Assembly: GCF_007005445.1 (NCBI RefSeq) | Contig: NZ_CP041387.1 | Span: 3,125,001-3,189,000, forward strand | DNA length: 64,000 nt | Origin: Rhodopseudomonas palustris | GTDB taxonomy: Bacteria > Pseudomonadota > Alphaproteobacteria > Rhizobiales > Xanthobacteraceae | Reading direction: 5' to 3' | Shown here: piece after piece, positions 18,301-25,895 of the stretch | How the letters are laid out: the number at the start of each line of letters is the position of its first letter | How positions within the stretch are numbered: position 1 is the stretch's first letter | The notes under the pieces: model-generated | What the model was told of the DNA's origin: nothing | Databases searched by the model: none | The model's input: only the letters and a program-made list of their open reading frames with translations | Position numbers and translations under genes: made by a program

Positions 18301-18454
18301 GATACGACGTGGTGATGGTCACCACGGTGTTGGACAGCTTCGGATATTGCCGGATCGGCAGCGTCATCGCGGCGCGGAAGCCGATCAGCAGAATCAGCAT
18401 GCTGACCACCAGCGACAGCACCGGGCGCTTGATGAAGATGTCGGTGAGGACCAT
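15350..18454 (-). CDS. RND-family multidrug efflux permease (AcrB/MexB type, HAE1)
   Basis: 1034-residue inner-membrane proton-drug antiporter of full family length. N-terminus MVLTDIFIKRPVLSLVVSML begins TM1; the proton-relay pair is in GLVVDDAIVVVENIHRH in TM4; two large periplasmic loops and repeated TM blocks are present, with a second half starting around LDYRPITGMFAVVI. ATG 18454 is the family start; an upstream frame to 18679 is a shadow of the adaptor gene. Together with the adaptor and an outer-membrane channel (not in the window) it would form a tripartite pump. Confidence 0.93.
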   Translation of the reverse strand: MVLTDIFIKRPVLSLVVSMLILLIGFRAAMTLPIRQYPKLSNTVVTITTSYPGASPDLMQGFITTPLEQAVASAEGVDYITSASTQGQSLITVYVKLNFDPNQALTEVLAKVNSVKYLIPKEANDPVIVKSTGQTTAVMYIGFSSNELSGSAISDYLTRVVQPVLSTVDGVASADILGGQTFAMRIWLDPLRMAGRGVSANDISAAIQANNFQAAAGQTKGYLTVSNITTNTDLQNVDQFKRMIVKAKDGGFVRMEDVATVELAAQSTDSSVAFSGERAIFIGVQATPQGNPLNIVTGVRALFPEIERNLPPSMHMKVAYDSTKFIRSSIDEVEKTLIEAVGIVIVVIFLFLASFRSVIIPVVTIPLSLIGVCTAMLAMGFSINLLTLLAMVLAIGLVVDDAIVVVENIHRHLEEGKSPVQASLIGAREIVGPVISMTITLAAVYAPIGFLGGLTGALFREFAFTLAGAVIVSGIIALTLSPMMCSVLLKHQDSQGWFARKVDSVFSSVTRWYGRQLDRSLDYRPITGMFAVVILGLVGFMYMNTAKELAPEEDQGIVFAVTKAPKYANIDYANYYGEKLDKAYASFPETDLRFILNGTSGPNNGIAGMLLKPWDERKRTAMQLKPLVQAELSKIEGVNAFAFNLPPLPGGPGGLPIQMVINSTAGFRAVFEEMVKLKDAARKSGLFIVADSDLDFNQPVVRVTIDRTKASDLGINMQRLGTTLATLLGGNYVNRFNLEGRSYQVIPQVPRADRLTPQSLDGFYVPSASGQQVPLSTLVTIETATDPNALSHYNQLNSATFQAVPMPGVTVGKAVEFLEQQAKNLPSGFGHDYLADARQYVQEGNQLAITFGFALIIIFLVLAAQFESLRDPLVIMITVPMAICGALIPLFFGAATINIYTQVGLLTLVGLISKHGILMVEFARELQIKEALDKRTAIEQSARVRLRPILMTTAAMVTGLLPLLTASGAGAASRFSIGLVVVSGMMIGTLFTLFVLPAVYVAIGTDHRAALESDRTKQIEDYEMEHGSPALKPS

Positions 18455-18573
18455 ACGGACGCTCCGTGGCGCACGGCTCTCGCGCGGCGCGCGGCGAGGC
18501 TGCGGTTGAGTTGTCTTCCGGACGGCGCCGATCGCCGGCCGGACCTGTTCGATACGAGGGCCGCTTTCGACCG

Positions 18574-19766
18574 TCAGTAACGCGGCTCGTCTTCGGCTGC
18601 GGCGGAGGCGGATCGGTCGAGATCGCCACCGCGGCGCCCGACTGCAGCTTGAGCTGACCAACCGCGACGACGCGGTCACCCGGCTTCACCCCGGTCAGGA
18701 TCACGGCGCGGCCGTCGATCCGGTCGCCGGTGCGAACGAAAGTCCGCACCGCCGACAGATTGCTTTTCCCGTCCTCGCCCTTCTCGTCCTTGATCAGGAA
18801 AACGGAGTCGCCGTACAGCGTGTAGTCGACCGCGGTCTCCGGCACGGTGATCACCGCCGGCTTGTCGGGAAGCACCACGGTGGTGGTCGCGAACATGCCC
18901 GGCCGCAGCACCCGGCCCGGATTGACCAGGGTCGCCTGCACCCGGATGTTGCGGGTGTCGGTCGAGATCTGCGGTTCGATGGTGGTGATCTTGCCGTCGA
19001 ACACCCGCCCCGGATAGGCGTCGACCGTGACGCGGACGGCCTGACCGACCGCCAACGTGCCGGAGTCTTTTTCCGTCACGGTGAAGTTGTCGTAAACCTG
19101 CGACAGGTCGGTGAGCGACACGATCTGGGTGCCGGCGCTCAGATACTGGCCGACTTCGACCTGCCGCACGCCGAGCACGCCGTCGAACGGCGCCCGCACC
19201 GTCTTCTGCGAAATCAGCGCTTCGGTCTTGGCGATTCCGGCATTGGCCTGATCGAACGCCGCCTGCGCCGAATCCACCGTCGCCTGCGGGCCGAACTGCC
19301 GCGCGGCGAGCTGCTTGGCGCGGTCGAGCGATAGTTCGGCGACCTTGGCCTGCGCGCGGAAGTTCGCGAGATCGGCCAGCTCGGTCTCGTCGAACAGCTT
19401 CACCAGCGGAGTGCCCTGCTTCACCTCGGAGCCGGCCTGAAACAGGATGTCGGTAATGCGGCCCGAGACGTCCGAGGTGACGTTGACCTGATGCACGGCG
19501 GCCAGATTGCCGACCGCGGTCAGCAGGTTGGGCAGCACTTCGGACTTCGCCTCTGCGACCGTGACGGTGATCGGCGGCGGTTTGTTGTTGGCGAAGAACT
19601 GCGCAATCATATGATTGCGGAAGGCGTTGAAGCCGACCAGCACGGCGACCAGCAGCCCCAGCAGCAACCCGACGATGATGAACCAGCGGACCTTCCGCAC
19701 CGGGCGCGGGCGCGGATTCTCGCTGGAGCTCCGCGACGACGGCGGAGTTTCTGTCGCAAGCGTCAT
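18574..19766 (-). pseudogene. RND efflux periplasmic adaptor (MexA/AcrA type) with 3' frameshift
   Basis: Membrane-fusion adaptor: TM anchor at 29-46 (WFIIVGLLLGLLVAVLVG), lipoyl-like halves around a helical hairpin (residues 65-200), then beta-barrel. As given, the frame has no stop at the end of the gene and runs open to 15192 through the permease in another frame. Adding one G between 18590 and 18591 would give an ending K-D-E-P-R-Y followed by TGA at 18574-18576, a protein of 397 residues. So one base is probably missing here, in the genome or in the read. All functional domains lie before the shift. ATG 19766 is 1 bp after the tetR stop. Confidence 0.8.
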
Positions 19767-19767
19767 G

Positions 19768-20469
19768 TCATGCACTTCCTGTCGTTTCCGCCTGCATCCG
19801 ATCTTGCGAAAATTCGCGGTCGAGATGGACGGCAATTACGGCTTCGTTCAGACCAATTCCACGTAGGATGAATTCGCACATCTGGCGCTCGAGACCGGCG
19901 GGGTTGCCGTAGCTCAGGCACGGCACCGACGGCAGCCGCGCCAGCGCCGCCATCAGCAAGGTGTGGTGGGCGAACCAGAACAGGTTCATCGGCTCCTCGC
20001 CGATCCTGACCGCATCGCCCGCCTCCACCGCCCGCTCCAGCGACATCACGAAGGTTCGCCCGATCAGACCGGTGACCTTCTCGTACACCAGACGGGCGAA
20101 CTCGCCGTCGTCGAGCTGGCTCGACACCAGCAGGCGCAGCCGCTGATCCTCCTCCTGCTCCGGATGATCGGAGGCGTGCAGGAAGTGCAGCACCATCTCC
20201 CGGACCAGCACCACCAGCGTCTGGGTCGAGGGCTCGGCACCGAGCAGCTCGATCAGCGCCGGATCGGCCTCGCGCTCGCAGGCCAGAATCTCGGCATACA
20301 GCGCCGCCTTGCTCGGGAAATGCTTGAACAGCAACCCCTCCGAGATCGACGCGGCGGCCGCGACGCTCTTGGTGGTGGTCCCTGCAAAGCCGTTCCGGGC
20401 AAAGCAACGCTTGGCTGCGCCCAGGATCAGTTCCCGGCGCAAGTCGCTGGTCATGCGCAGTGAAGTCAT
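19768..20469 (-). CDS. TetR-family regulator of the RND efflux operon
   Basis: 233-residue TetR regulator, HTH in residues 6-50 (AAKRCFARNGFAGTTTKSVAAAASISEGLLFKHFPSK). ATG 20469 (MTSLRMTSDL) is preferred; the GTG at 20484 falls inside the operator palindrome. Its stop is followed after one base by the adaptor ATG, so it heads the tetR-adaptor-permease operon and probably represses itself and the pump. The ligand is unknown. Confidence 0.88.
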   Translation of the reverse strand: MTSLRMTSDLRRELILGAAKRCFARNGFAGTTTKSVAAAASISEGLLFKHFPSKAALYAEILACEREADPALIELLGAEPSTQTLVVLVREMVLHFLHASDHPEQEEDQRLRLLVSSQLDDGEFARLVYEKVTGLIGRTFVMSLERAVEAGDAVRIGEEPMNLFWFAHHTLLMAALARLPSVPCLSYGNPAGLERQMCEFILRGIGLNEAVIAVHLDREFSQDRMQAETTGSA

Positions 20470-20472
20470 TTT

Positions 20473-20488
20473 GTGAGTAGGCACTCAC
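20473..20488. promoter_or_regulatory. TetR operator of the efflux operon
   Basis: Perfect palindrome GTGAGT-AGGC-ACTCAC directly upstream of the tetR ATG at 20469. Placement at the start of the autoregulated operon and TGAGT/ACTCA half-sites fit TetR-type binding. It would block initiation of the whole efflux transcript. Confidence 0.7.
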
Positions 20489-20725
20489 TTTGGCAATTGT
20501 CAATCAGGATCGCTGCAACGCACTAAATCGTGAGGGTCGAGATTGGCGGAAGCGGGGCGGACAAGCGCACCCGCCGGCCAAGGCGGTCCGGCTCGCCGAA
20601 GGCGGGAGACGAGCCGGCGCCTGACATGCGGCTGGCCGGTTCCATCCGCAAGGGCCTCGACGCGGATTTCCCGGACGTTTCGGCAACGTCGTAAATCGCC
20701 TATAGAGATTCAAAACAGGAATGAC

Positions 20726-21946
20726 ATGGAAACGGCCCCAGCAGAGCTCGCGGAAGCGTTCGATCTTGCACGTCTGACGCCCGACTTTTACGACAACCCC
20801 TACCCGACCTATCAGGCGCTGCGGACCCATCAGCCGGTCAAGCGGCTGGCGGGCGGCGGCTACTTCCTCACCCGCTATGACGACCTGATCGCGGTCTACA
20901 AGAACACCACGCTGTTCTCGTCGGACAAGAAGCGTGAGTTCGCGCCGAAATACGGCGAGTCCCTGCTGTTCGAGCATCACACCACCAGCCTGGTGTTCAA
21001 CGACCCTCCCTCGCATACCCGAGTCAGACGATTGATCATGGGCGCGCTGACGCCGCGGGCGATCGCCGGCATGGAGCCGGACCTGATCGCGCTGGTCGAC
21101 CGGCTGCTCGACGCCATGGCGAGCAAGGACAAGGTCGACCTGATCGAGGACTTCGCCGCCGCGATCCCGATCGAGGTGATAGGCAATCTGCTCGGCGTGC
21201 CGCAGGACGAGCGCGCGCCGCTGCGCGGCTGGTCGCTGGCTATTCTCGGAGCGCTGGAGCCGGTGATCGGACCGGAAGCGTTCGACCGCGGCAACGAGGC
21301 GGTACGCGAATTTCTCGGCTATCTCGAGACCCTGATCGCGCGCCGCACCGCCGAGCCCGGCGATCCGGAGCGCGACGTGCTGACCCGGCTGATCCTGGGC
21401 GAGGCCGGCGGCGAGAAGCTCTCCGCCAAGGAGCTGCTGCACAACTGCATCTTCCTGCTCAATGCCGGCCACGAGACCACCACCAATCTGATCGGCAACG
21501 GGCTGGTGACGCTGGCCGACAACCCTGCGCAAAAGCAGCGCCTGATCGCCGAGCCAGGACTGATCAGGACCGCGGTCGAGGAAATCCTGCGCTACGAGAG
21601 CTCCAACCAGCTCGGCAACCGCATCACCACCGCACAGGTCGAGATCGGCGGCGTGACGATGCCGGCGAACACTTCGCTGACACTGTGCATCGGCGCCGCC
21701 AACCGCGATCCGGCGCAGTTTGCCGACCCCGACCGGTTCGACGTGGCGCGCAGCCCGAACCGGCATCTCGCCTTCGCCTCCGGGCCGCATCAATGCGCCG
21801 GCATGGCGCTGGCAAGGCTGGAAGGCGCAATCGCGCTGTCGCGGTTTCTCGCCCGCTTTCCGGACTACGCGCTCGACGGAGCGCCGCAGCGTGGTGGCCG
21901 GGTCCGGTTCCGCGGTTATCTCAGCGTTCCTTGCCGGCTCGGTTAG
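20726..21946 (+). CDS. cytochrome P450, family not assigned
   Basis: 406-residue soluble bacterial (class I) P450. Heme thiolate C357 in FASGPHQCAG (350-359); I-helix AGHETT (247-252) with the acid-alcohol pair E250-T251; K-helix E286-I-L-R289. ATG 20726 has AGGA 6 bases upstream. It needs a ferredoxin and reductase; PuR-type reductase is 4 kb downstream on the opposite strand, but no ferredoxin gene is near. The substrate cannot be deduced from sequence alone. Confidence 0.92.
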   Translation: METAPAELAEAFDLARLTPDFYDNPYPTYQALRTHQPVKRLAGGGYFLTRYDDLIAVYKNTTLFSSDKKREFAPKYGESLLFEHHTTSLVFNDPPSHTRVRRLIMGALTPRAIAGMEPDLIALVDRLLDAMASKDKVDLIEDFAAAIPIEVIGNLLGVPQDERAPLRGWSLAILGALEPVIGPEAFDRGNEAVREFLGYLETLIARRTAEPGDPERDVLTRLILGEAGGEKLSAKELLHNCIFLLNAGHETTTNLIGNGLVTLADNPAQKQRLIAEPGLIRTAVEEILRYESSNQLGNRITTAQVEIGGVTMPANTSLTLCIGAANRDPAQFADPDRFDVARSPNRHLAFASGPHQCAGMALARLEGAIALSRFLARFPDYALDGAPQRGGRVRFRGYLSVPCRLG

Positions 21947-22116
21947 CGCAGGCCGGCTCCATCGCACCGCCGCATTGTGCTGCGACGGCTGTGCGCGAAC
22001 CGCCTCCTCGTTGCCCAGCCTCGGCGCCCAACCGGTGGCGGCGCTCGGTGATTTCGGAGATCATGGGCGGCAGAGATTCGTCCGGCCCGAGCGGGCCCTT
22101 TCACGAGCGAGGCCCA

Positions 22117-23670
22117 GTGAATCGACCGACGACGAAGCATGGCGCCCCGCGTCGCTACCGGCGCCCCGTCCTCCTTGCCCTTGCGACGCTGCTTGCCGCG
22201 GCCACGCCGGCGCCCGACGCGGACGCCAAGCGGGCCCGCCCCGCGGCGACCACCGAGGCGATCGCTCCCCGCGAAGCCGGCGAGCCGGTGATGGCGATCG
22301 TGTCGATCAAGGAGCAGCGGGTAACGCTGTACGACGCCGATGGCTGGATCTATCGCGCGCCGGTCTCGACCGGCACCACCGGGCGCGAAACCCCGGCGGG
22401 CGTGTTCACCGTGGTCGAGAAGGACAAGGACCACCGCTCGACGATGTACGACGACGCCTGGATGCCGCACATGCTGCGCATCACCTGGAATGGGGTCGCG
22501 CTGCACGGCGGTCCGCTGCCCGGCTACCCGGCGTCGCACGGCTGCGTGCGGATGCCCTACGGTTTCGCCGAACGGATCTTCGACAGGACCAGGATCGGCA
22601 TGCGGGTGATCGTGTCGCCGGAGGACGCGGCGCCGGTCGACATCAGCCATCCGGTGCTGTTCTCGCCGAGCGCCGAGGCACTCGCCGCAGCGCCGGCGCG
22701 CGCCGAAACCGCGGCACGCGCGGCCGAGCAGGCGGCCGAGGCGGCCGACGAGGCCAAGGCCGCCGCCGCCGCAGCCGCCCGCGCGGTGAAGCCGCTGAAG
22801 GACAGCTTGCGCAAACTGGAGCGCGCCCGGACGCGGGCCGAAGCGGCGCTGAAGGCGGCCGACAAGGTGCTGGTTGCCGCCGCCACCGACGAAGCCAGGG
22901 CCAAGGCGGAACAGCGGCAGCAGCAGGCCGCGCAGCAGCTCGGCGAGGTCACCACCCAGCTCGAAACCGCCAAGGCCGATGCCGACGCCAAGCACGCCGC
23001 CGCAGCCGCCACCAAGGAAGCCGCCAAGGCCGCCGCTGCGAAGAAAGCCGAGACCGCGAAGCTCGCGACCGACGCCAGGCTGGCACAGGAGCCGGTGTCG
23101 ATCTACATCAGCCGGGCGACGCAGAAGCTCTACGTTCGGCGCAACACCCGCAAGCCCTTGCCGGACGGCGGAGAGCTGTTCGACTCCTCGATCGAGGTGC
23201 CGGTGACGATCCGCGATCCCGACCGGCCGATCGGCACGCATATCTTCACCGCGATGGCGCGCAACGACGCCGGGTTGCGCTGGAGCGCGGTGACGATCGA
23301 GAGCGCCGACGATGCCAGAAGCGCGCTCGACCGTGTCACGATTCCGCCGGAGGTGCTGGACCAGATCGGCCCGACCGCGCTGCCGCGTTCCTCGATCGTC
23401 GTGTCGGACGAGCCGCTGAGCGCGGAGACGAATTACCGCACCGAGTTCGTCGCGGTGCTGAGCGATCAGCCGCAGGGCGGTTTCATCACCCGCAGGCCGA
23501 CCCGCGAACCGCCGATCGCGAGCAACGACGACTGGGGTGACGGCGGTTGGGACAACAACGGCTGGGACAGCGGCTGGTCGAATGACGGCTTCTCCCGCCG
23601 CACGGAGCCCCGCGTCGTCCCCAGCCGCCGCGGCGGCTATTACTATCAGCCGCAATCGACCTGGTGGTAG
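22117..23670 (+). CDS. L,D-transpeptidase (YkuD) with Ala-rich coiled coil and second degenerate domain
   Basis: 517 residues from a GTG start that gives a signal peptide (RRYRRPVLLALATLLAAA); ATG 22063 would add 18 residues. Catalytic YkuD domain about 57-170: H130, and SHGCVR with C143. Residues 185-322 are a long Ala/Lys/Glu-rich coiled coil. Residues 326-455 (SIYISRATQKLYVRRN, RPIGTHIFTAM) look like a second transpeptidase-related domain without the HGC motif. The C-terminus is rich in Trp, Gly, Asp and Tyr. Such enzymes form 3-3 peptidoglycan crosslinks or attach proteins to the wall. GAGG lies 5 bases before GTG. Confidence 0.82.
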   Translation: MNRPTTKHGAPRRYRRPVLLALATLLAAATPAPDADAKRARPAATTEAIAPREAGEPVMAIVSIKEQRVTLYDADGWIYRAPVSTGTTGRETPAGVFTVVEKDKDHRSTMYDDAWMPHMLRITWNGVALHGGPLPGYPASHGCVRMPYGFAERIFDRTRIGMRVIVSPEDAAPVDISHPVLFSPSAEALAAAPARAETAARAAEQAAEAADEAKAAAAAAARAVKPLKDSLRKLERARTRAEAALKAADKVLVAAATDEARAKAEQRQQQAAQQLGEVTTQLETAKADADAKHAAAAATKEAAKAAAAKKAETAKLATDARLAQEPVSIYISRATQKLYVRRNTRKPLPDGGELFDSSIEVPVTIRDPDRPIGTHIFTAMARNDAGLRWSAVTIESADDARSALDRVTIPPEVLDQIGPTALPRSSIVVSDEPLSAETNYRTEFVAVLSDQPQGGFITRRPTREPPIASNDDWGDGGWDNNGWDSGWSNDGFSRRTEPRVVPSRRGGYYYQPQSTWW

Positions 23671-23679
23671 CGGCCGGCG

Positions 23680-24552
23680 CTACGCGCCATCCACCGCCAC
23701 GCCGTCGAGAGATTGGGCCGGCGTCCGCTGCACCAGCAGAGTCGGAATCCGGCGGGTTCCGCTGCGCACCGTGACGACGCGGGTGTCGGCGTGACGGCCG
23801 GCTCGCGACGCGGTGACGATCAGGCCGGCGGCGATCAGCCGTTCGCGCGCCGCCTCGACATCGTCGACACGCCAGCCCACGCCCCACAGCTTGTCATGCT
23901 CGGCGTCCGAGCCGGCGACCGGCCGGTGGACCACTTCGATCCTGAGATCGCCGCAATGGAACGACATCAGCCGCCCCCAGTCCTGCCGGGTGCGGTCCAG
24001 CGCCATGGCGAGCCCGAGCCGCGCCCCGTACAGCGCTGCGGCGCGCTCGGGATCGGAGGTCGAGATCACCAGATGATCGAGGCCGACCACCGGCGCCGTC
24101 CCGATTACCTGTGAATGCGGTCGTTCGGAGCCGAGTTCGAGGAAGAACATCCGGACCCCGCGGGTGGTCTCGGTCGCGGTCCGGGTGCGCTTCCATGCCA
24201 GCGTGGCGCCGGTGATGCGGTCGCGGCCTTCGACGTCTGCGACCGGCGTCGGCTGCAGCGCCACCCGCTCCAGCCGGTTGCGCGTCGCCGCGACGTCGGC
24301 GACCCGGAAGCACAGGCTGGCGATTCCCTCGCCTTGCAGCTTGATCAGCGTGCGTAGCCGCTCGGCGTTCGGCCCCGGACCTGACGGCGCCATGAATTCC
24401 ACCGACATGTTGTCCAGGGTGAACAGAACGTGGTCGGAGCCGTCGTCGCCGCCGCGCCAGGCCGGCGCGCGGGCCAGCAGCGTCTCGTAGGTCGCGACCG
24501 TCTCGGCCAGATCGCTGACCAGAACGACGAGGTGATCGATCGCGGTGATCAT
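23680..24552 (-). CDS. VOC-superfamily (glyoxalase/dioxygenase-like) protein
   Basis: 290-residue protein with two VOC modules: ITAIDHLVVLVSDLAETVATYETLL at 2-26 and PVVGLDHLVISTSDPERAAALYGARLGL near 150-180. The N-terminal module belongs to the Glyoxalase_3-like type. GGGGGA lies 8 bases before ATG 24552. It ends 9 bp from the end of the convergent transpeptidase gene. No pathway neighbours reveal a substrate; it could be a lyase, isomerase or dioxygenase. Confidence 0.72.
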   Translation of the reverse strand: MITAIDHLVVLVSDLAETVATYETLLARAPAWRGGDDGSDHVLFTLDNMSVEFMAPSGPGPNAERLRTLIKLQGEGIASLCFRVADVAATRNRLERVALQPTPVADVEGRDRITGATLAWKRTRTATETTRGVRMFFLELGSERPHSQVIGTAPVVGLDHLVISTSDPERAAALYGARLGLAMALDRTRQDWGRLMSFHCGDLRIEVVHRPVAGSDAEHDKLWGVGWRVDDVEAARERLIAAGLIVTASRAGRHADTRVVTVRSGTRRIPTLLVQRTPAQSLDGVAVDGA

Positions 24553-24889
24553 GAACGTTCCCCCTGCATGCGCAGCGCTCCCGGCGGTGATTTGCGGCGC
24601 GATGTTATCGCGTTTGCCGCACCTGTTGATGGACGTGCAATCCCCGGACAATGCCGAGGGCGCCGACCAGCGGCCGTCCTCCCGCGGAGTTCGATCCCGA
24701 GCGCTCCTCACTCTCGCCTCCCCTGACCGGGCCTGCCCGGAACAAGGCAGCGCGCGCGTCGTTGTGACTGGATTTTCGGCGAAACCGCTGTCGTATCAGT
24801 TGTGGCGCTGCGGAAAATTTTAGCGAATGCGGCCGCGGCCTCAATGCTATGCTGACCGCGCCGGAACCGGTCGCAGCCTCGGGACTCTC
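24553..24889. other. 337-bp divergent intergenic region
   Basis: Separates the VOC gene from the divergent PfkB-kinase gene, so it must hold both promoters. No repeat-family copy, strong palindrome or convincing small ORF was seen. The stretch just before 24840 is the most AT-rich (GGAAAATTTTAGCG). Confidence 0.5.
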
Positions 24890-25786
24890 ATGCACGCACT
24901 CTTCATCGGACAGACCTATATCGACGTCACCTTCATCACCGACCATCTGCCGACCGGCGACGAAAAGCACGTGGCGTCCGACTACGCGGTGTCGTTCGGC
25001 GGCAACGCGGTGACCGCGGCGTTCTGCTGCGCCAAGCTCGGGATCGTGCCCGACCTGATCGCCACCATCGCCAACGATTGGCTGGGGCGGATGTTCATGG
25101 ACATGAGCGCGAAGTACGGCATCTCGGTGCATCCGCGCAAAGTCGCCACCTCGTCGCTGTCGTTCATCATGCCGAAGGACGGCAAGCGCGCCATCGTGCG
25201 CTGCCGCGACGACGAGCACATCCACCCGTTCCCGCTGCTCAATCTCGGCCAGTGCCGCGCGCTGCACGTCGACGGCCACCAGCCGGACGCCGCGATCCAC
25301 TACGCGAAACTCTGCCGCGAGGCCGGCATCCTGACCTCGCTCGACGGCGGCGGCCTGCGCACCAACACCCACGAACTGCTGGAATATATCGACGTCGCCA
25401 TCGTCGCCGAACGGCTGTGCGAACAGATGGACATGACGCCGGAGAAGATGCTCGACTATCTGAAGTCACGCGGCTGCCGGGTCGGCGGCGTCACGCTCGG
25501 CGAGCGCGGGCTGTATTGGTACGACGAAGCCGGCACGGTGCGGACCCTGCCGGCGCTGCCGATCCCGCGCGAACGGGTGATCGACACAAACGGCGCCGGC
25601 GACGTGTTTCACGGCGCTTACGTGTTCTCCTATCTGAACAGCCCGGAGCAAAGCTGGCAGCACCACTTCGAATTCGCCCGCGCCGCCTCGACCTTCAAGA
25701 TCCAGCGCCTCGGCAACGAGGCCGGCCTGCCCACGGTCGCCGATATCGAAGCCGTCAAGCGCGAGTTTGTCGCGGCAGTCGCGTGA
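24890..25786 (+). CDS. PfkB-family carbohydrate kinase
   Basis: 298-residue ribokinase-fold sugar/nucleoside kinase. The N-terminal GGNAVTAAFCCAKLG is the first PfkB signature; DTNGAGDVFHGAY (232-244) is the second, with catalytic base D238 and the anion hole GAGD. ATG 24890 (MHALFIGQTYIDVTF) is preceded by GGGA. Standing alone between divergent and convergent genes, it gives no substrate hint; a fructose- or KDG-type sugar or a nucleoside is possible. Confidence 0.85.
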   Translation: MHALFIGQTYIDVTFITDHLPTGDEKHVASDYAVSFGGNAVTAAFCCAKLGIVPDLIATIANDWLGRMFMDMSAKYGISVHPRKVATSSLSFIMPKDGKRAIVRCRDDEHIHPFPLLNLGQCRALHVDGHQPDAAIHYAKLCREAGILTSLDGGGLRTNTHELLEYIDVAIVAERLCEQMDMTPEKMLDYLKSRGCRVGGVTLGERGLYWYDEAGTVRTLPALPIPRERVIDTNGAGDVFHGAYVFSYLNSPEQSWQHHFEFARAASTFKIQRLGNEAGLPTVADIEAVKREFVAAVA

Positions 25787-25797
25787 AGCTCAGCAGC

Positions 25798-25878
25798 GTC
25801 ATTGCGAGGAGCGAAGCGACGAAGCAATTCAGTTCAGTATCCAGTGCCTCTGGATTGCTTCGCTTCGCTCGCAATGAC
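25798..25878. repeat. family-2 repeat (CATTGCGAGGAGCG type)
   Basis: Starts GTCATTGCGAGGAGCGAAGC and ends GCTCGCAATGAC; ACGAAGCAATTC pairs with GGATTGCTTCG. It lies between convergent genes, 18 bp from the end of puR. Confidence 0.88.
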
Positions 25879-25895
25879 GGGGCTTGGTCTCTGCC

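Noticed and set aside
15377..18580. Plus-strand open frame of 1067 codons opposite the RND permease
   Set aside because: It is the antisense of a recognised gene; its product is low-complexity His/Arg/Asp, an effect of high GC.
15192..19835. Open frame of 1547 codons as a natural adaptor-permease fusion
   Set aside because: Past about 18590 the translated sequence is out of frame with the permease and looks like shadow protein (Arg, Gly, Asp, His rich). A one-base shift explains it better.
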